Assembly (NCBI GenBank): GCA_964639245.1 | Contig: CAZXCU010000016.1 | Span: forward strand, 60,175-124,174 | Direction: 5' to 3' | Origin: SB15 sp964639245 | GTDB lineage: Bacteria > Chloroflexota > Anaerolineae > Aggregatilineales > J027 | DNA: 64,000 nucleotides | Shown here: piece by piece, positions 24,996-33,449 of the stretch | How positions within the stretch are numbered: position 1 is the stretch's first letter | How the letters are laid out: each line of letters starts with the position of its first letter | Notes under the pieces: model-generated | What the model was told of the DNA's origin: nothing | Seen by the model: only the letters and a program-made list of their open reading frames with translations | Database searches by the model: none | Program-made: the position numbers and the translations under genes

Positions 24996-25594
24996 TGGTT
25001 TTACAAGAGCAAATCCACATCCGAAAAGCCAAACAGGGCGATGTCGAAGCCTTCAATCTGCTGGTATTGACCTATCAAGATTATATTTATAGCACTGCCT
25101 ATCGCATTTTGGGCGATCCTGCCCTCGCAGATGATATGGCGCAAGAGGCGTTTGTCACGGCGTTTAAAAAACTCAGCCAATTTCAAGATGGCAGTTTTAA
25201 GGCATGGATAACCCGCATTACCATCAACGCTTGTTATGACGAACTGCGCCGTCGCAAGCGTCGTCCTACCGATTCGATTGATGACGATGACTATGATATT
25301 GAAGCGAATCCAAAGCTCATCAGCAAAACGGACAATCCCGAAAACTACGCGCAGAGTATGGAACTACGTTCGGCGATTGAGGAGTGTTTTCGCCAACTGA
25401 GCGAAGAACATCGGGTGGTCGTCGTGATGTCCGATGTGGAAGAATATAGTTATGAAGAAATCGCCAGTGTAGTCAAAATTTCTCTGGGAACGGTCAAATC
25501 ACGGATTAGTCGTGCGCGTCTACGGCTGCGCGATTGTCTTAAATCCAAAGGGGAACTTTTGCCCTCGGTCTATCGTCAGGATAATGTCAGTTAG
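24995..25594 (+). CDS. ECF RNA polymerase sigma factor (second)
   Basis: 199 aa from the ATG at 24995; a longer open frame runs back through the tRNA-Leu gene and is not coding. Region 2: FNLLVLTYQDYIYSTAYRILGDPALADDMAQEAFVTAFKKL and FKAWITRITINACYDELRRRKRRP. Region 4: YSYEEIASVVKISLGTVKSRISRARLRLRDCL. The RpoE-type layout is clear. It is followed 18 bp later by a membrane partner and then a Nudix gene. Confidence 0.92.
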   Translation: MVLQEQIHIRKAKQGDVEAFNLLVLTYQDYIYSTAYRILGDPALADDMAQEAFVTAFKKLSQFQDGSFKAWITRITINACYDELRRRKRRPTDSIDDDDYDIEANPKLISKTDNPENYAQSMELRSAIEECFRQLSEEHRVVVVMSDVEEYSYEEIASVVKISLGTVKSRISRARLRLRDCLKSKGELLPSVYRQDNVS

Positions 25595-25612
25595 TTAAAA
25601 ACGTGGGAACAC

Positions 25613-26566
25613 ATGAGCAATTTTGATGGGGAGCTGCTGTCAGCCTATCTGGATGATGAACTGTCGGCTGAAGAACGCGCCCAACTGGAACAGCGTCTAC
25701 AAATTGACCCGCGCTTGCAGGGCGAATTAGCCGAACTGCGTGAAATAATCGCGCTGGTTCAGCAAATGCCCCTGTTAAAAGCGCCGCGCAACTACACGCT
25801 GAGTCCTGCGGATTTCCAAACCCCCCGCCGTGTTTATCCATTCCGTGCAATTTTGGCGGCGGCGGCGGTGGTCGTCTTGGTGACCGGGGCGGTCTTGTTC
25901 ATGCTCTCCGGTCAAGAAAATGCTGCCGATACAGCCCAAGAAGCCCCCGCCGATATTGCGGCTGCGCCCACGCAGACCGCCCTCTTAAGCGCGACCCAAA
26001 CCGATAATCTATCAGTTACGGCGGTCAATCAAGCCACTCAATTGGCGGTCATTCCGAGTTCGCTGCCCTCAGCCACAATGAGTGCAACACTTAGCCCCAT
26101 GCCGACCCAAACATTGGATACTCAACGGGAAGTTGTTACCACTGCGACCCAAGAGACCTTTACCTTTGCTGCGCCCGCCGTTGGCGAAGCCGATGCCAAT
26201 AATGCGGCAGGGACAGGCATGATGCCCATGTCCACACCCACCGCAGATTCATTTGCCGTACAAAGCGCCGGGGCGGTCTCACAATCTCAAGAAGTTGCTA
26301 CCGCAACGCAGACACAACTAGATTTAAAAGCAACCACAGTGACTGCCACTGAAGTTGCTGCATTTGCTGGAGCAGCCACCGAGCCAGAAGAAACCTTGGA
26401 TGATGAAGCTGTCGAAGAAGTAGCTAACGAAGTTGCTGAGATGCTGCCTCCGGGCGCAGTCGCCGATTCAGCCCTCTCGGACAGTGACCTTTTTTCTAAT
26501 ATCCTTGGGGTGATTAAAAATTTCTTCACCGCGCTTTTTGACTCGTTGAATCGGATTTTCCCCTGA
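25613..26566 (+). CDS. Membrane anti-sigma-factor-like protein
   Basis: 317 aa. The cytosolic head MSNFDGELLSAYLDDELSAEERAQLEQRL is the typical start of ECF anti-sigma domains ('LSAYLDGELSxxE...'), but it lacks the HxxxCxxC zinc ligands. One membrane helix (AILAAAAVVVLVTGAVLFML) follows at ~82-102. The outer part is Ala/Thr/Ser-rich low complexity ending LFSNILGVIKNFFTALFDSLNRIF. It likely holds the preceding sigma factor at the membrane until a signal arrives. The stop overlaps the Nudix start (TGATG). Confidence 0.82.
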   Translation: MSNFDGELLSAYLDDELSAEERAQLEQRLQIDPRLQGELAELREIIALVQQMPLLKAPRNYTLSPADFQTPRRVYPFRAILAAAAVVVLVTGAVLFMLSGQENAADTAQEAPADIAAAPTQTALLSATQTDNLSVTAVNQATQLAVIPSSLPSATMSATLSPMPTQTLDTQREVVTTATQETFTFAAPAVGEADANNAAGTGMMPMSTPTADSFAVQSAGAVSQSQEVATATQTQLDLKATTVTATEVAAFAGAATEPEETLDDEAVEEVANEVAEMLPPGAVADSALSDSDLFSNILGVIKNFFTALFDSLNRIFP

Positions 26567-27081
26567 TGAGTCGGATTCCAAATTTTTGTCCGACCTGCGG
26601 GAGTTCTCTGGAAGACTTGCATAAATTTGGGGCGCTGCGGCGGGTATGTCTGTCCTGCGGTTATGTGCATTTTAATGACCCCAAAGTCGCGGTGGTCACG
26701 TTTATCACGCGAGAGAATCGGGTGCTGTTGGTCAAGCGGGGCGTTGAACCAGAAGCAGGAAAATGGGCATTACCCGCCGGATATGTGGATTATGGCGAAG
26801 ACCCCCGCGAAACCGCCTTTCGTGAAACCCGCGAGGAAACCGGCTTAGAAATTGCGATTATCGGTTTGTTTGATGTGATGTTTTATCGGGGCAACAATGC
26901 CGTCATCGTCATTATTTATGAAGGTCAAGCTATTGGCGGGCAGTTACAAGCCGGGGATGATGCAATCGAGGCACGCTGGTTTACCCCTGTTGAATTGCCA
27001 GAATTGGCTTTTGAAAGCACCCACGCGGTTATCGTGGCGTGGATTGAGCGCTTGAAACAAGCCCCCAGTACCACTCAATGA
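26566..27081 (+). CDS. Nudix hydrolase with N-terminal zinc ribbon
   Basis: 171 aa. Residues 8-34 hold a four-Cys zinc ribbon (FCPTCG ... CLSCGY) as in NudC/YfcD-like proteins. The Nudix box GX5EX7REEXGL is intact: GYVDYGEDPRETAFRETREETGLE is split over residues ~84-107 with the catalytic glutamates. It hydrolyses a nucleoside diphosphate linked to X; the substrate is unknown. It overlaps the anti-sigma gene by 1 nt and converges with the SDR gene over 53 bp. Confidence 0.88.
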   Translation: MSRIPNFCPTCGSSLEDLHKFGALRRVCLSCGYVHFNDPKVAVVTFITRENRVLLVKRGVEPEAGKWALPAGYVDYGEDPRETAFRETREETGLEIAIIGLFDVMFYRGNNAVIVIIYEGQAIGGQLQAGDDAIEARWFTPVELPELAFESTHAVIVAWIERLKQAPSTTQ

Positions 27082-27898
27082 AGCGGGGAAAATGCCGTTC
27101 TACAAAAATAGAAAATTTCGCCCCTGCGCCCCCTAAAATAATCACGGCATCCCCACGCACCAAGCCTTCAACAATCCCATTCGCCGCTTCTTCTGGGTTT
27201 TGAATTGGCAGTTCCCAATAATTAGTGCGGGTATTTTCGCTGCGTGTCCACACCGGCAACGCTAAGGTCGCTTGAATGCCTGTACCGCGCAATTCACGGC
27301 GCAGTCCTTCGGTAAAGGCTGCCAGCCCGCTTTTGGTCGCATTATAGGTGCTGTACATGGGCATGGTCAGGCGGGAGGACATCGCGCCCACATTCACAAT
27401 ATACCCCGAACGGCGTACCAGCATATGCGGCAGAATTTCTTTAGTGAGCAACATCGCCGCGTGGAGATTTACCTCGACCATCTGACGAATGCTTTCATCG
27501 TCTTGATGCTGCAAATACCCACTGTGAATGATCCCTGCGTTATTGACCAGCACATCCATTTGTCCGAAGGTAGCTAAGGTGGTTTTGACCAGATTTTTAA
27601 GTTGGCTTTCGTCTGTCACGTCGGTTGGCACAATGAGTACATCGGAGGCATAGGGTTCTAATTCGCGCCGGATTGCTTCAAGGAGTTCAGCGCGGCGGGC
27701 TGCCAGCACCACCTTTGCACCACGCTGGGCAAATGCCAGCGCCAGTTCACGCCCAATGCCGGAGGATGCCCCCGTAATCACCACCACTTTATTATCCAGC
27801 ACCAACACTGAATGGCGAGGGTAAAAATACCGCACCAGCCAATAAAACAGTCCGATTCCGCTGCTAACCGTCAAAATTGCTGAAATCAAGCGCTGCAT
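27029..27898 (-). CDS. Short-chain dehydrogenase/reductase with N-terminal membrane helix
   Basis: 289 aa. The first ~30 residues are a membrane helix (LISAILTVSSGIGLFYWLVRYFY). The Rossmann motif is VITGASSGIGREL, NNAG is present, and the catalytic Tyr/Lys pair is in YSTYNATKSG. The rest matches classical SDRs of the 'ketoacyl reductase/lipid' type. It is membrane-tethered with the active domain probably cytosolic. Substrate is unknown. The last 53 bp overlap the end of the Nudix gene on the other strand. Confidence 0.87.
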   Translation of the reverse strand: MQRLISAILTVSSGIGLFYWLVRYFYPRHSVLVLDNKVVVITGASSGIGRELALAFAQRGAKVVLAARRAELLEAIRRELEPYASDVLIVPTDVTDESQLKNLVKTTLATFGQMDVLVNNAGIIHSGYLQHQDDESIRQMVEVNLHAAMLLTKEILPHMLVRRSGYIVNVGAMSSRLTMPMYSTYNATKSGLAAFTEGLRRELRGTGIQATLALPVWTRSENTRTNYWELPIQNPEEAANGIVEGLVRGDAVIILGGAGAKFSIFVERHFPRFIEWYWGLVSSAQSTPR

Positions 27899-27916
27899 AG
27901 GCGTTCCTTTCTTCCG

Positions 27917-28351
27917 TTATTTTAGCGGCAAAAGCAAGTTCCCGCCCTCGTAAAACCCTTCCCCATCCACTTGAAACAGTCCATCCGCTGCATGGCTAAC
28001 CACATCTAAAACATAATCTAAGGTTCGTTTAAATGCGTCCGAACCATCCTCCTCTACCCCAATGATGACTAGCGATTGGGTATGGGCAAGAACCTCAATG
28101 ACTTTTCTCTGAGCAGGCGAGTCGCTGAGTTTGGAGACATCTTCCAGAAAATCCGCAATTTGTAATTGGGTTTCCTGCTGATGTGCCTCAATCAAATCTA
28201 CGGTGAGGGGCATTTTTTCGCGGTCAAAAATAATGTCTAGCTGGTTTGTTCCCACTGGCTGAACTTGAAAACCACGTTGCAGCAATTGCGCTTGGAGTGG
28301 GATAAGCGAACTCAAGGGTACAGTACAGAACAAACGAATAGCATATCCCAT
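27917..28351 (-). CDS. Conserved hypothetical protein
   Basis: 144 aa from the ATG at 28351, which has GGAGGTC at the right distance; the longer frame has no ribosome site. No family recognised. The sequence is alpha/beta with MGYAIRLFCTVPLSSLIPLQAQLLQRGFQVQPV, then LIEAHQQETQLQIADFLEDVSKL and VLDVVSHAADGLFQVDGEGFYEGGNLLL. No membrane segments. It precedes the SDR gene by 18 bp on the same strand, so co-transcription is likely. Confidence 0.75.
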   Translation of the reverse strand: MGYAIRLFCTVPLSSLIPLQAQLLQRGFQVQPVGTNQLDIIFDREKMPLTVDLIEAHQQETQLQIADFLEDVSKLSDSPAQRKVIEVLAHTQSLVIIGVEEDGSDAFKRTLDYVLDVVSHAADGLFQVDGEGFYEGGNLLLPLK

Positions 28352-28415
28352 GTCAAGACCTCCACATTCACCACTCAGTATACAACATGAAAATTTGATT
28401 TTCTCACTGAGAAAC

Positions 28416-28443
28416 AGCCTGCCCATTTCGGGGAGGGCAGGCT
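28416..28443 (-). terminator. Terminator-like hairpin downstream of bioY
   Basis: AGCCTGCCC (28416-28424) pairs perfectly with GGGCAGGCT (28435-28443). Read on the minus strand it follows the bioY stop by ~85 nt; the U-run after it (GTTTCTC) is weak. Confidence 0.55.
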
Positions 28444-28528
28444 CAGGGGTGTTTTAGCTGATAAAAATGCTCAACCCCTGAACCCGCCTAAAAAATGAGG
28501 TGTTAGACGAGTTTTATCGACTGAATAA

Positions 28529-29086
28529 TTATCGGCCTATTTGACGCTGCCACCACTGGTGCAGGGCTTCGCTGTAAGCCGCCGCGACGATGGCTTTGCC
28601 CATGTCAAAGGGAATAAACTGTTTTGCTCCCAGTTCATAGGCGGTTTCCCATGAAAGTGTCAGCTCATATTTCAGATAGGTTGTGCCAATCAGGTAAATA
28701 ATCGCTACCGCAATGATGCCTGCCATCCAGCGCAGCCAGAAATTATTCCGCACCGCCAGCACACCAATAACGGCTGCCGCTACCGGAAACGCATACAAAT
28801 ATCCGGCAGTTGGGCCGGTCAGAATGTGCATTCCACCGCTTGCATTAGCCGCAATGGGCAGCCCTGCCGCAATCCCCGCCAGATAGGACACTTGGCTGAG
28901 TGCGCCATCCCGCCAGCCTAAGGTAAAGCCAGCCGCCAAAACCGCCAGCACTTGCAAGGTGAAGGGGACAGGTTGGGTGGGAATAGAAATTTGAGCGCCA
29001 ATGGCAGTTAAGATGGCAAAGCCCACAATGCCTAAGATGCGGATATTGATTTTCTGCGCGATGGCAGGATTGAGAGCATAAATCAT
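28529..29086 (-). CDS. bioY: Biotin transporter BioY (ECF S component)
   Basis: 185 aa from the ATG at 29086 (AAAGGAA upstream). Six hydrophobic segments and the BioY signature are present: IGAQISIPTQPVPFTLQVLAVLAAG, then GGMHILTGPTAGYLYAFPVAA and IPFDMGKAIVAA. It is the membrane S-unit that captures biotin. No EcfA/EcfT genes are in the window, so it either shares them with other loci or works alone. No BirA- or BioR-type operator was recognised upstream. Confidence 0.93.
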   Translation of the reverse strand: MIYALNPAIAQKINIRILGIVGFAILTAIGAQISIPTQPVPFTLQVLAVLAAGFTLGWRDGALSQVSYLAGIAAGLPIAANASGGMHILTGPTAGYLYAFPVAAAVIGVLAVRNNFWLRWMAGIIAVAIIYLIGTTYLKYELTLSWETAYELGAKQFIPFDMGKAIVAAAYSEALHQWWQRQIGR

Positions 29087-29254
29087 CTCAAGGAATTCCT
29101 TTCGGTGAATTTGGTCATTTCTACCATGATAACACCACAAAATTTCTTGCGTTACGTGTAAGGTCACATAAAAAACACAGCCAAATTAAACCTACTTTTC
29201 GTAGGGGAAACGACAAGGCCACTTATGCTACATTTAACACTTGTGGAGGCATGT

Positions 29255-31021
29255 ATGCGTTTTAGCGGATTCTTATTCTTGGTGGGCTTATTTTTACTGG
29301 TTGTTCCGGGTGTGTTTGCCATCCGGCAGGATACTGGGGTCTATGTGGAAGCCTTTGGTACAGCCAATTTGCGTTCTGGCCCATCCACTGATTTTTCACC
29401 CATTTACGAAATTGCCGTAGGGACGGAATATAAAGTGCTTAAGCAGCATTCACTTGTCCCTTGGCTGCTCATTGAAGTTCCCAATATCCCGACGGGGGCA
29501 GGATGGGTTTTTAAGGATTTGGTGCAGGTCAAACGAGGTGATTTAAATAGTGTTCCCTTAGAGACAGAATTTACGGAACTACCAACGACCTCAGCAACTG
29601 CAACCCTTCCTTCGGCGGTCTATCCTACGGCGATTCAAGTCACCGCAGTTCAGAGCGTTGTTCCCGCCACTGTTGAACCGATTCAACCCACCCAGACAGC
29701 CACAATTGCGCCGCAAGTCTCGGCCAAGCTGTTAGGGCGTTCCAACGTGCGTTATGGGCCGGGTATTGATTACCCTGTTCTGATGACGCTGGATGAAAAT
29801 ACAGTGCTGCCTGTCACTGGACGGCACACCACATTCCCATGGTATCGGGTGGATACGGCCAACGGAGTCGGGTGGGTTTTTGGCGAAAATGTTGAAATTC
29901 AGGGCAATATTTACGCTGTCGAAGCCATCAGCACCACCAATCTTCCCTATCCGAGTCCCAGCCCCACACCCAATACCGTCGTAGTCAGTGAATTGCCCTT
30001 TGGCAATTTTGGGAGTACCGGTACAACGCTGGCGAATTCGCTGGGCTTGCAAATTGACCAGTATATGCTTTCACAGGGACTTGCCCCCCGTACAGACCGC
30101 GAAGGGTCGGTTTTTGTGATGGATTTGCAAACAGGTGAACATTTTACACTTAATGGTGGGGTGGCTTATAGCGGCACAAGCATCAACAAAATTCCGATTC
30201 TGGTGGCCTATTATCTGTATAAAAATGATCCGATTCAGGATGAAGACGCAACCCTCATCGCCAACACCATGATTTGCAGCGAAAACACCACCACCAACCA
30301 GATGCTTGCCATCATTGGCGAGGGTAATATCGGGTTAGGGGGTGAACGGGTGACTCAGATGATGCAAGATTTGGGGTTGGGCAATACCTTTGTGTTGTCC
30401 TCGTTTGATACAGGGGTTCCTGACCCAACACCGCTGCCCTACCCCATGCCGATTACCCAAGCTGACCAGACCCGTACCCAACCCGACCCGTATAACCAGA
30501 TTACCATGGACGACATTGGCTGGTTGCTTGGCACAATGTATCAATGTGCGGTGGATGGCACAGGCCCCTTGCTTGATCGATTCGGAAATCTGTTAAATCA
30601 GCGTGAATGTCAACAAATGCTGCGTGTCATGCGGGCGAATAAAATCGGCGCATTGATTGAAGCAGGGGTGGGGACAGACGCTCTGCTTGCTCATAAACAT
30701 GGTTGGGTCAACAACACACATGGCGACGCGGGCATTGTGTTTGGCCCCCAGAAAAATTATGTGATTGCCATGATTTACCATGAACGGACAACTTGGTTAA
30801 ATTATGAACAATCCTTCCCCGTTCTGGAAGAAATCTCGCGGATGGCATGGAATTATTTTAATCCGGGCTATGGGTTGGGCAGCACCCGCCCATCTGAAGT
30901 GCCTGCCACCTGTAACATTTTTGCTGAACCTGTCATTCCCGATATGCTGGGGGGCGATTTAAGCCTGCCTGTTCCTACCATCCAACCACCGACTCAAGCC
31001 ACACCCCAAAAATTTGGCTAA
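29255..31021 (+). CDS. Exported protein with two SH3b domains and class A beta-lactamase-like domain
   Basis: 588 aa from the ATG at 29255 (GGAGGC upstream). There is a signal peptide of ~28 residues. SH3b domain 1 (~35-95) has ANLRSGPSTDFSPI; SH3b domain 2 (~160-220) has SNVRYGPGIDYPV. The C-terminal serine hydrolase has the S-x-x-K motif in SGTSINKIPI, an SEN triad-like motif in MICSENTTTNQML, and K-H-G where KTG is usual (HKHGWVNNTHGD). It is more likely a wall-targeted DD-peptidase-like or scaffold enzyme than a resistance beta-lactamase. It ends at a strong terminator. Confidence 0.82.
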   Translation: MRFSGFLFLVGLFLLVVPGVFAIRQDTGVYVEAFGTANLRSGPSTDFSPIYEIAVGTEYKVLKQHSLVPWLLIEVPNIPTGAGWVFKDLVQVKRGDLNSVPLETEFTELPTTSATATLPSAVYPTAIQVTAVQSVVPATVEPIQPTQTATIAPQVSAKLLGRSNVRYGPGIDYPVLMTLDENTVLPVTGRHTTFPWYRVDTANGVGWVFGENVEIQGNIYAVEAISTTNLPYPSPSPTPNTVVVSELPFGNFGSTGTTLANSLGLQIDQYMLSQGLAPRTDREGSVFVMDLQTGEHFTLNGGVAYSGTSINKIPILVAYYLYKNDPIQDEDATLIANTMICSENTTTNQMLAIIGEGNIGLGGERVTQMMQDLGLGNTFVLSSFDTGVPDPTPLPYPMPITQADQTRTQPDPYNQITMDDIGWLLGTMYQCAVDGTGPLLDRFGNLLNQRECQQMLRVMRANKIGALIEAGVGTDALLAHKHGWVNNTHGDAGIVFGPQKNYVIAMIYHERTTWLNYEQSFPVLEEISRMAWNYFNPGYGLGSTRPSEVPATCNIFAEPVIPDMLGGDLSLPVPTIQPPTQATPQKFG

Positions 31022-31039
31022 TCGCAAAAGGGAGCATTC

Positions 31040-31080
31040 GCAGTTGAAGAACACCTGACTTGTTTTTCAACTGCTTTTGT
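31040..31080 (+). terminator. Intrinsic terminator of the SH3b/beta-lactamase-like gene
   Basis: GCAGTTGAA (31040-31048) pairs perfectly with TTCAACTGC (31066-31074), followed by TTTTGTT. Confidence 0.85.
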
Positions 31081-31940
31081 TAGCCCACATAGAAGCGGGC
31101 GATGCTGTCTACCTGCGTGCCGTAACTTTCGCCAAACAGATTCCAATGCACCAGCAGAGGATACAATTGGTAGAGTGCTTTTCGCTCGGTATAACCCGCC
31201 TCTAAGGGAAAAACTGCGTTGTAGGCTTCGTAAAATCGGGCGGGAAACCCACCAAATAATTCCGTAAAAGCAATTTCCACTTCCCGATGCCCATAATAGA
31301 CAGCAGGGTCATACATGACGGGAATATCCCCGACGATTCCAGAATAATTCCCACCCCACAAATCGCCATGCAGCAATGCAGGTTCAGTGTTTGGCAAAAT
31401 CTGGGGGAGTTTTTCGCAAAGCCGGGTCAATAGTTTTTCCCGTTCTGCGCGTAAAAGCCCATTTTGCCGTGCGAGGTTCATTTGTGCGCCAATCCTCTGG
31501 TCACGATAAAATTCTGCCCAAGGTGTGGTAAAAGTATTTGACTGCGGCAACCGCCCGATAAAATTGTCGTGGTCAAGGCCGTGTTGGGCATGAGTGTGTT
31601 GATGAAGTGCTGCCAATCCTTCACCGAGTCGTTCAGCCAGCATCGCCCCACCGTGCGATTTCCCCATCTCCAGCCATTCCAGCACCAAAAAGTTGTCGCT
31701 CGCCAGCATTACCTGCGGGACTTTAAGCGTATGCGTGGCGGCTAAAATCGCCAACCCGCGTGCTTCTGCTGCAAACATTCCCGCCGGCGAATGGGGATGC
31801 CATTTGACGAAAAACCTCTCTAAGACTGTCTGAATCCGGGCGGATTCATTGATGTCTCCACCCCCGACCCTCTCAGTACGGAGAATTTGGGTGTTCAGGT
31901 GAGATTCTATGGCTTGTTGAATCTGCGCTGGGAGGTTCAT
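31080..31940 (-). CDS. Fructosamine-3-kinase family protein
   Basis: 286 aa, cytosolic. Protein-kinase-like/APH fold with RFFVKWHPHS, LVLEWLEMG, ALLHGDLWGGNYSG (catalytic loop) and VMYDPAVYYGHREVEIAFTELFGGF (metal-binding Asp and the family-specific tail). Bacterial members phosphorylate protein-bound ribulosamines, erythrulosamines or fructosamines so that the adduct falls off. The start overlaps the stop of the LMW-PTP gene by 4 nt (ATGA), a gene pairing known for this family. Confidence 0.9.
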   Translation of the reverse strand: MNLPAQIQQAIESHLNTQILRTERVGGGDINESARIQTVLERFFVKWHPHSPAGMFAAEARGLAILAATHTLKVPQVMLASDNFLVLEWLEMGKSHGGAMLAERLGEGLAALHQHTHAQHGLDHDNFIGRLPQSNTFTTPWAEFYRDQRIGAQMNLARQNGLLRAEREKLLTRLCEKLPQILPNTEPALLHGDLWGGNYSGIVGDIPVMYDPAVYYGHREVEIAFTELFGGFPARFYEAYNAVFPLEAGYTERKALYQLYPLLVHWNLFGESYGTQVDSIARFYVG

Positions 31941-32404
31941 AAATTATGCTTCTGGCGGATTTCTTTCAGTAGCCCACGCGACGCATTTTCGACCAGCGCG
32001 TATACATGGTCAAAACCGCCTTCATAATAGGGGTCAGGCACTTCGGTTTCATCAATGCCTTCTGCATATTCTAAAAATAAACGCACCTCCGCCTGCGTAT
32101 CTTTGGGCTGTTTTGCGTGAATATTCGCCAGATTGTCCGAATCCATCGCCATGATGTAATCAAAATTTTCAAAATCGACTCTGGAAAACTGCCGCGCCCG
32201 CCCATGGTAGGGGATGTTATTTTTCGCTAGCTCTTTGAGCGTGCCACTATGCGCCCGTTCACCTACATGCCAACCCCCTGTTCCTGCTGAATCGACACTA
32301 ATTTTGTCCTGCAAGCCAGCTTGATTAACCAGATGCTGGAAAACCGCTTCTGCCATGGGTGAACGACAGATATTCCCCATACATACCATCAAAACCCGTA
32401 CCAT
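31937..32404 (-). CDS. Low-molecular-weight protein tyrosine phosphatase
   Basis: 155 aa from the ATG at 32404, which has AAGGAGG upstream. The P-loop CMGNICRSP (C-x5-R-S) is near the N-terminus and the general acid Asp is in EVPDPYYEGG, so the active site is complete. LMW-PTPs dephosphorylate Tyr-P proteins, or, as known for the kinase-paired group, ketosamine phosphates. The ATGA overlap with the fructosamine kinase points to the latter role. Confidence 0.92.
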   Translation of the reverse strand: MVRVLMVCMGNICRSPMAEAVFQHLVNQAGLQDKISVDSAGTGGWHVGERAHSGTLKELAKNNIPYHGRARQFSRVDFENFDYIMAMDSDNLANIHAKQPKDTQAEVRLFLEYAEGIDETEVPDPYYEGGFDHVYALVENASRGLLKEIRQKHNL

Positions 32405-32423
32405 TGGACGACCTCCTTGAATT

Positions 32424-32451
32424 TCACAAATCACCTATTTCTGATATAACT
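32424..32451 (+). promoter_or_regulatory. Promoter of the 277-aa hypothetical gene
   Basis: TTCACA (32424-32429), 16-nt spacer, TATAAC (32446-32451) with a TG just upstream of the -10 box; 31 bp before the ATG at 32483. Confidence 0.55.
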
Positions 32452-32482
32452 AAGGATAAGCACAGTTTTGGGATATACGGTT

Positions 32483-33316
32483 ATGGACTTTGATGATGCA
32501 CGTCCAACGGCAGACAATCTGGATGAGAATATCAATCGCGCTTCACCCATTCCCGGCAATTTGATGTCACCTGTACCGGGCAAAGCCGTTTCACCGATTC
32601 GTCCCGAACATCCCGAGCCTTATCGTCCTCGTTTAAAGCCAACCCGTCCGGCAAAACCCGAAGCCCCAACCACCATGCCGGAACGCCCGATTAATTTTGA
32701 AGAAGGTGCTGAGGGCTTATCTTCTTACGAAAAAGCCAAACTCGCAATGGAAAAACTGCGCGACAAAATGAACGAAGTCGCCAGAGAATTTTCCGAAGGG
32801 TTGATTAACCAAGCCCAATTCAACGCCATTTATCGCTATTATTCAGAAAAACGGGACATTACCGAACTTATTTTACAACGCAACCCGGAATCGGATGCGT
32901 GGAAAACAGTTATCAATACGGAACATACCCGTTTTTTGCGCGAACATTTTGCCGCGAAAATTCTATCTTTTGGCATTTATCGAATCCAAAGCGGGGAACA
33001 AATTGTGCATCAGGGAAATGTGCGTCTGCCTGAATCGCAGCTTGCTCCGATTTTTGAAAAACTCCAAGCGCTCATCCAAGAAGGGCGTTTACCCGCCCCG
33101 GCCCGCCGTAAGCTCAAGGATGAACGCTGGGTGGTGCTGGTGCCGGGCAAAGTGACCGCTTCCGTTGCCATTTTTTCGCTAGAACCCGCGCCCACCCAGC
33201 GCCAGCATATCGAAGACATCCACCACGATTTTGAACGTGCCAACGAAAAAAATTTACAGATGGGCAACTTTGATCCACGCTTTATGGTGTTTCCTCATCG
33301 GGTGTTATTTGAATAA
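32483..33316 (+). CDS. Hypothetical protein with Pro-rich N-terminus
   Basis: 277 aa from the ATG at 32483; a TTG at 32468 is also in frame. Residues ~15-75 are disordered and Pro/Arg-rich (RPRLKPTRPAKPEAPTTMPE). Residues ~80-130 form a charged helical hairpin (SSYEKAKLAMEKLRDKMNEV; FSEGLINQAQFNAIYRYYSEKR). The C-terminal ~140 residues are alpha/beta with GIYRIQSGEQIVHQGNV and WVVLVPGKVTASVAIFSLEP, possibly a sensory or roadblock-like fold; that is a guess. No membrane segment. Family not recognised. Confidence 0.75.
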   Translation: MDFDDARPTADNLDENINRASPIPGNLMSPVPGKAVSPIRPEHPEPYRPRLKPTRPAKPEAPTTMPERPINFEEGAEGLSSYEKAKLAMEKLRDKMNEVAREFSEGLINQAQFNAIYRYYSEKRDITELILQRNPESDAWKTVINTEHTRFLREHFAAKILSFGIYRIQSGEQIVHQGNVRLPESQLAPIFEKLQALIQEGRLPAPARRKLKDERWVVLVPGKVTASVAIFSLEPAPTQRQHIEDIHHDFERANEKNLQMGNFDPRFMVFPHRVLFE

Positions 33317-33318
33317 GA

Positions 33319-33327
33319 TGCTATAAT
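33319..33327 (+). promoter_or_regulatory. Extended -10 promoter upstream of the pgeF operon
   Basis: TGCTATAAT: a perfect TATAAT (33322-33327) with the TGn extension. No -35 match is seen. The transcript would have a ~115-nt leader before the start at 33450. Confidence 0.55.
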
Positions 33328-33449
33328 CCCAAACGCAATAACATAGAGGGATGAAACTTTGCATAGGTATATGCTGGTGAAACGACAAAACGCTCTGTCC
33401 TTCAGCCGTCCTCATCCCCTTGATGAAATTTTAGGCAAGGAGCAGCCGT

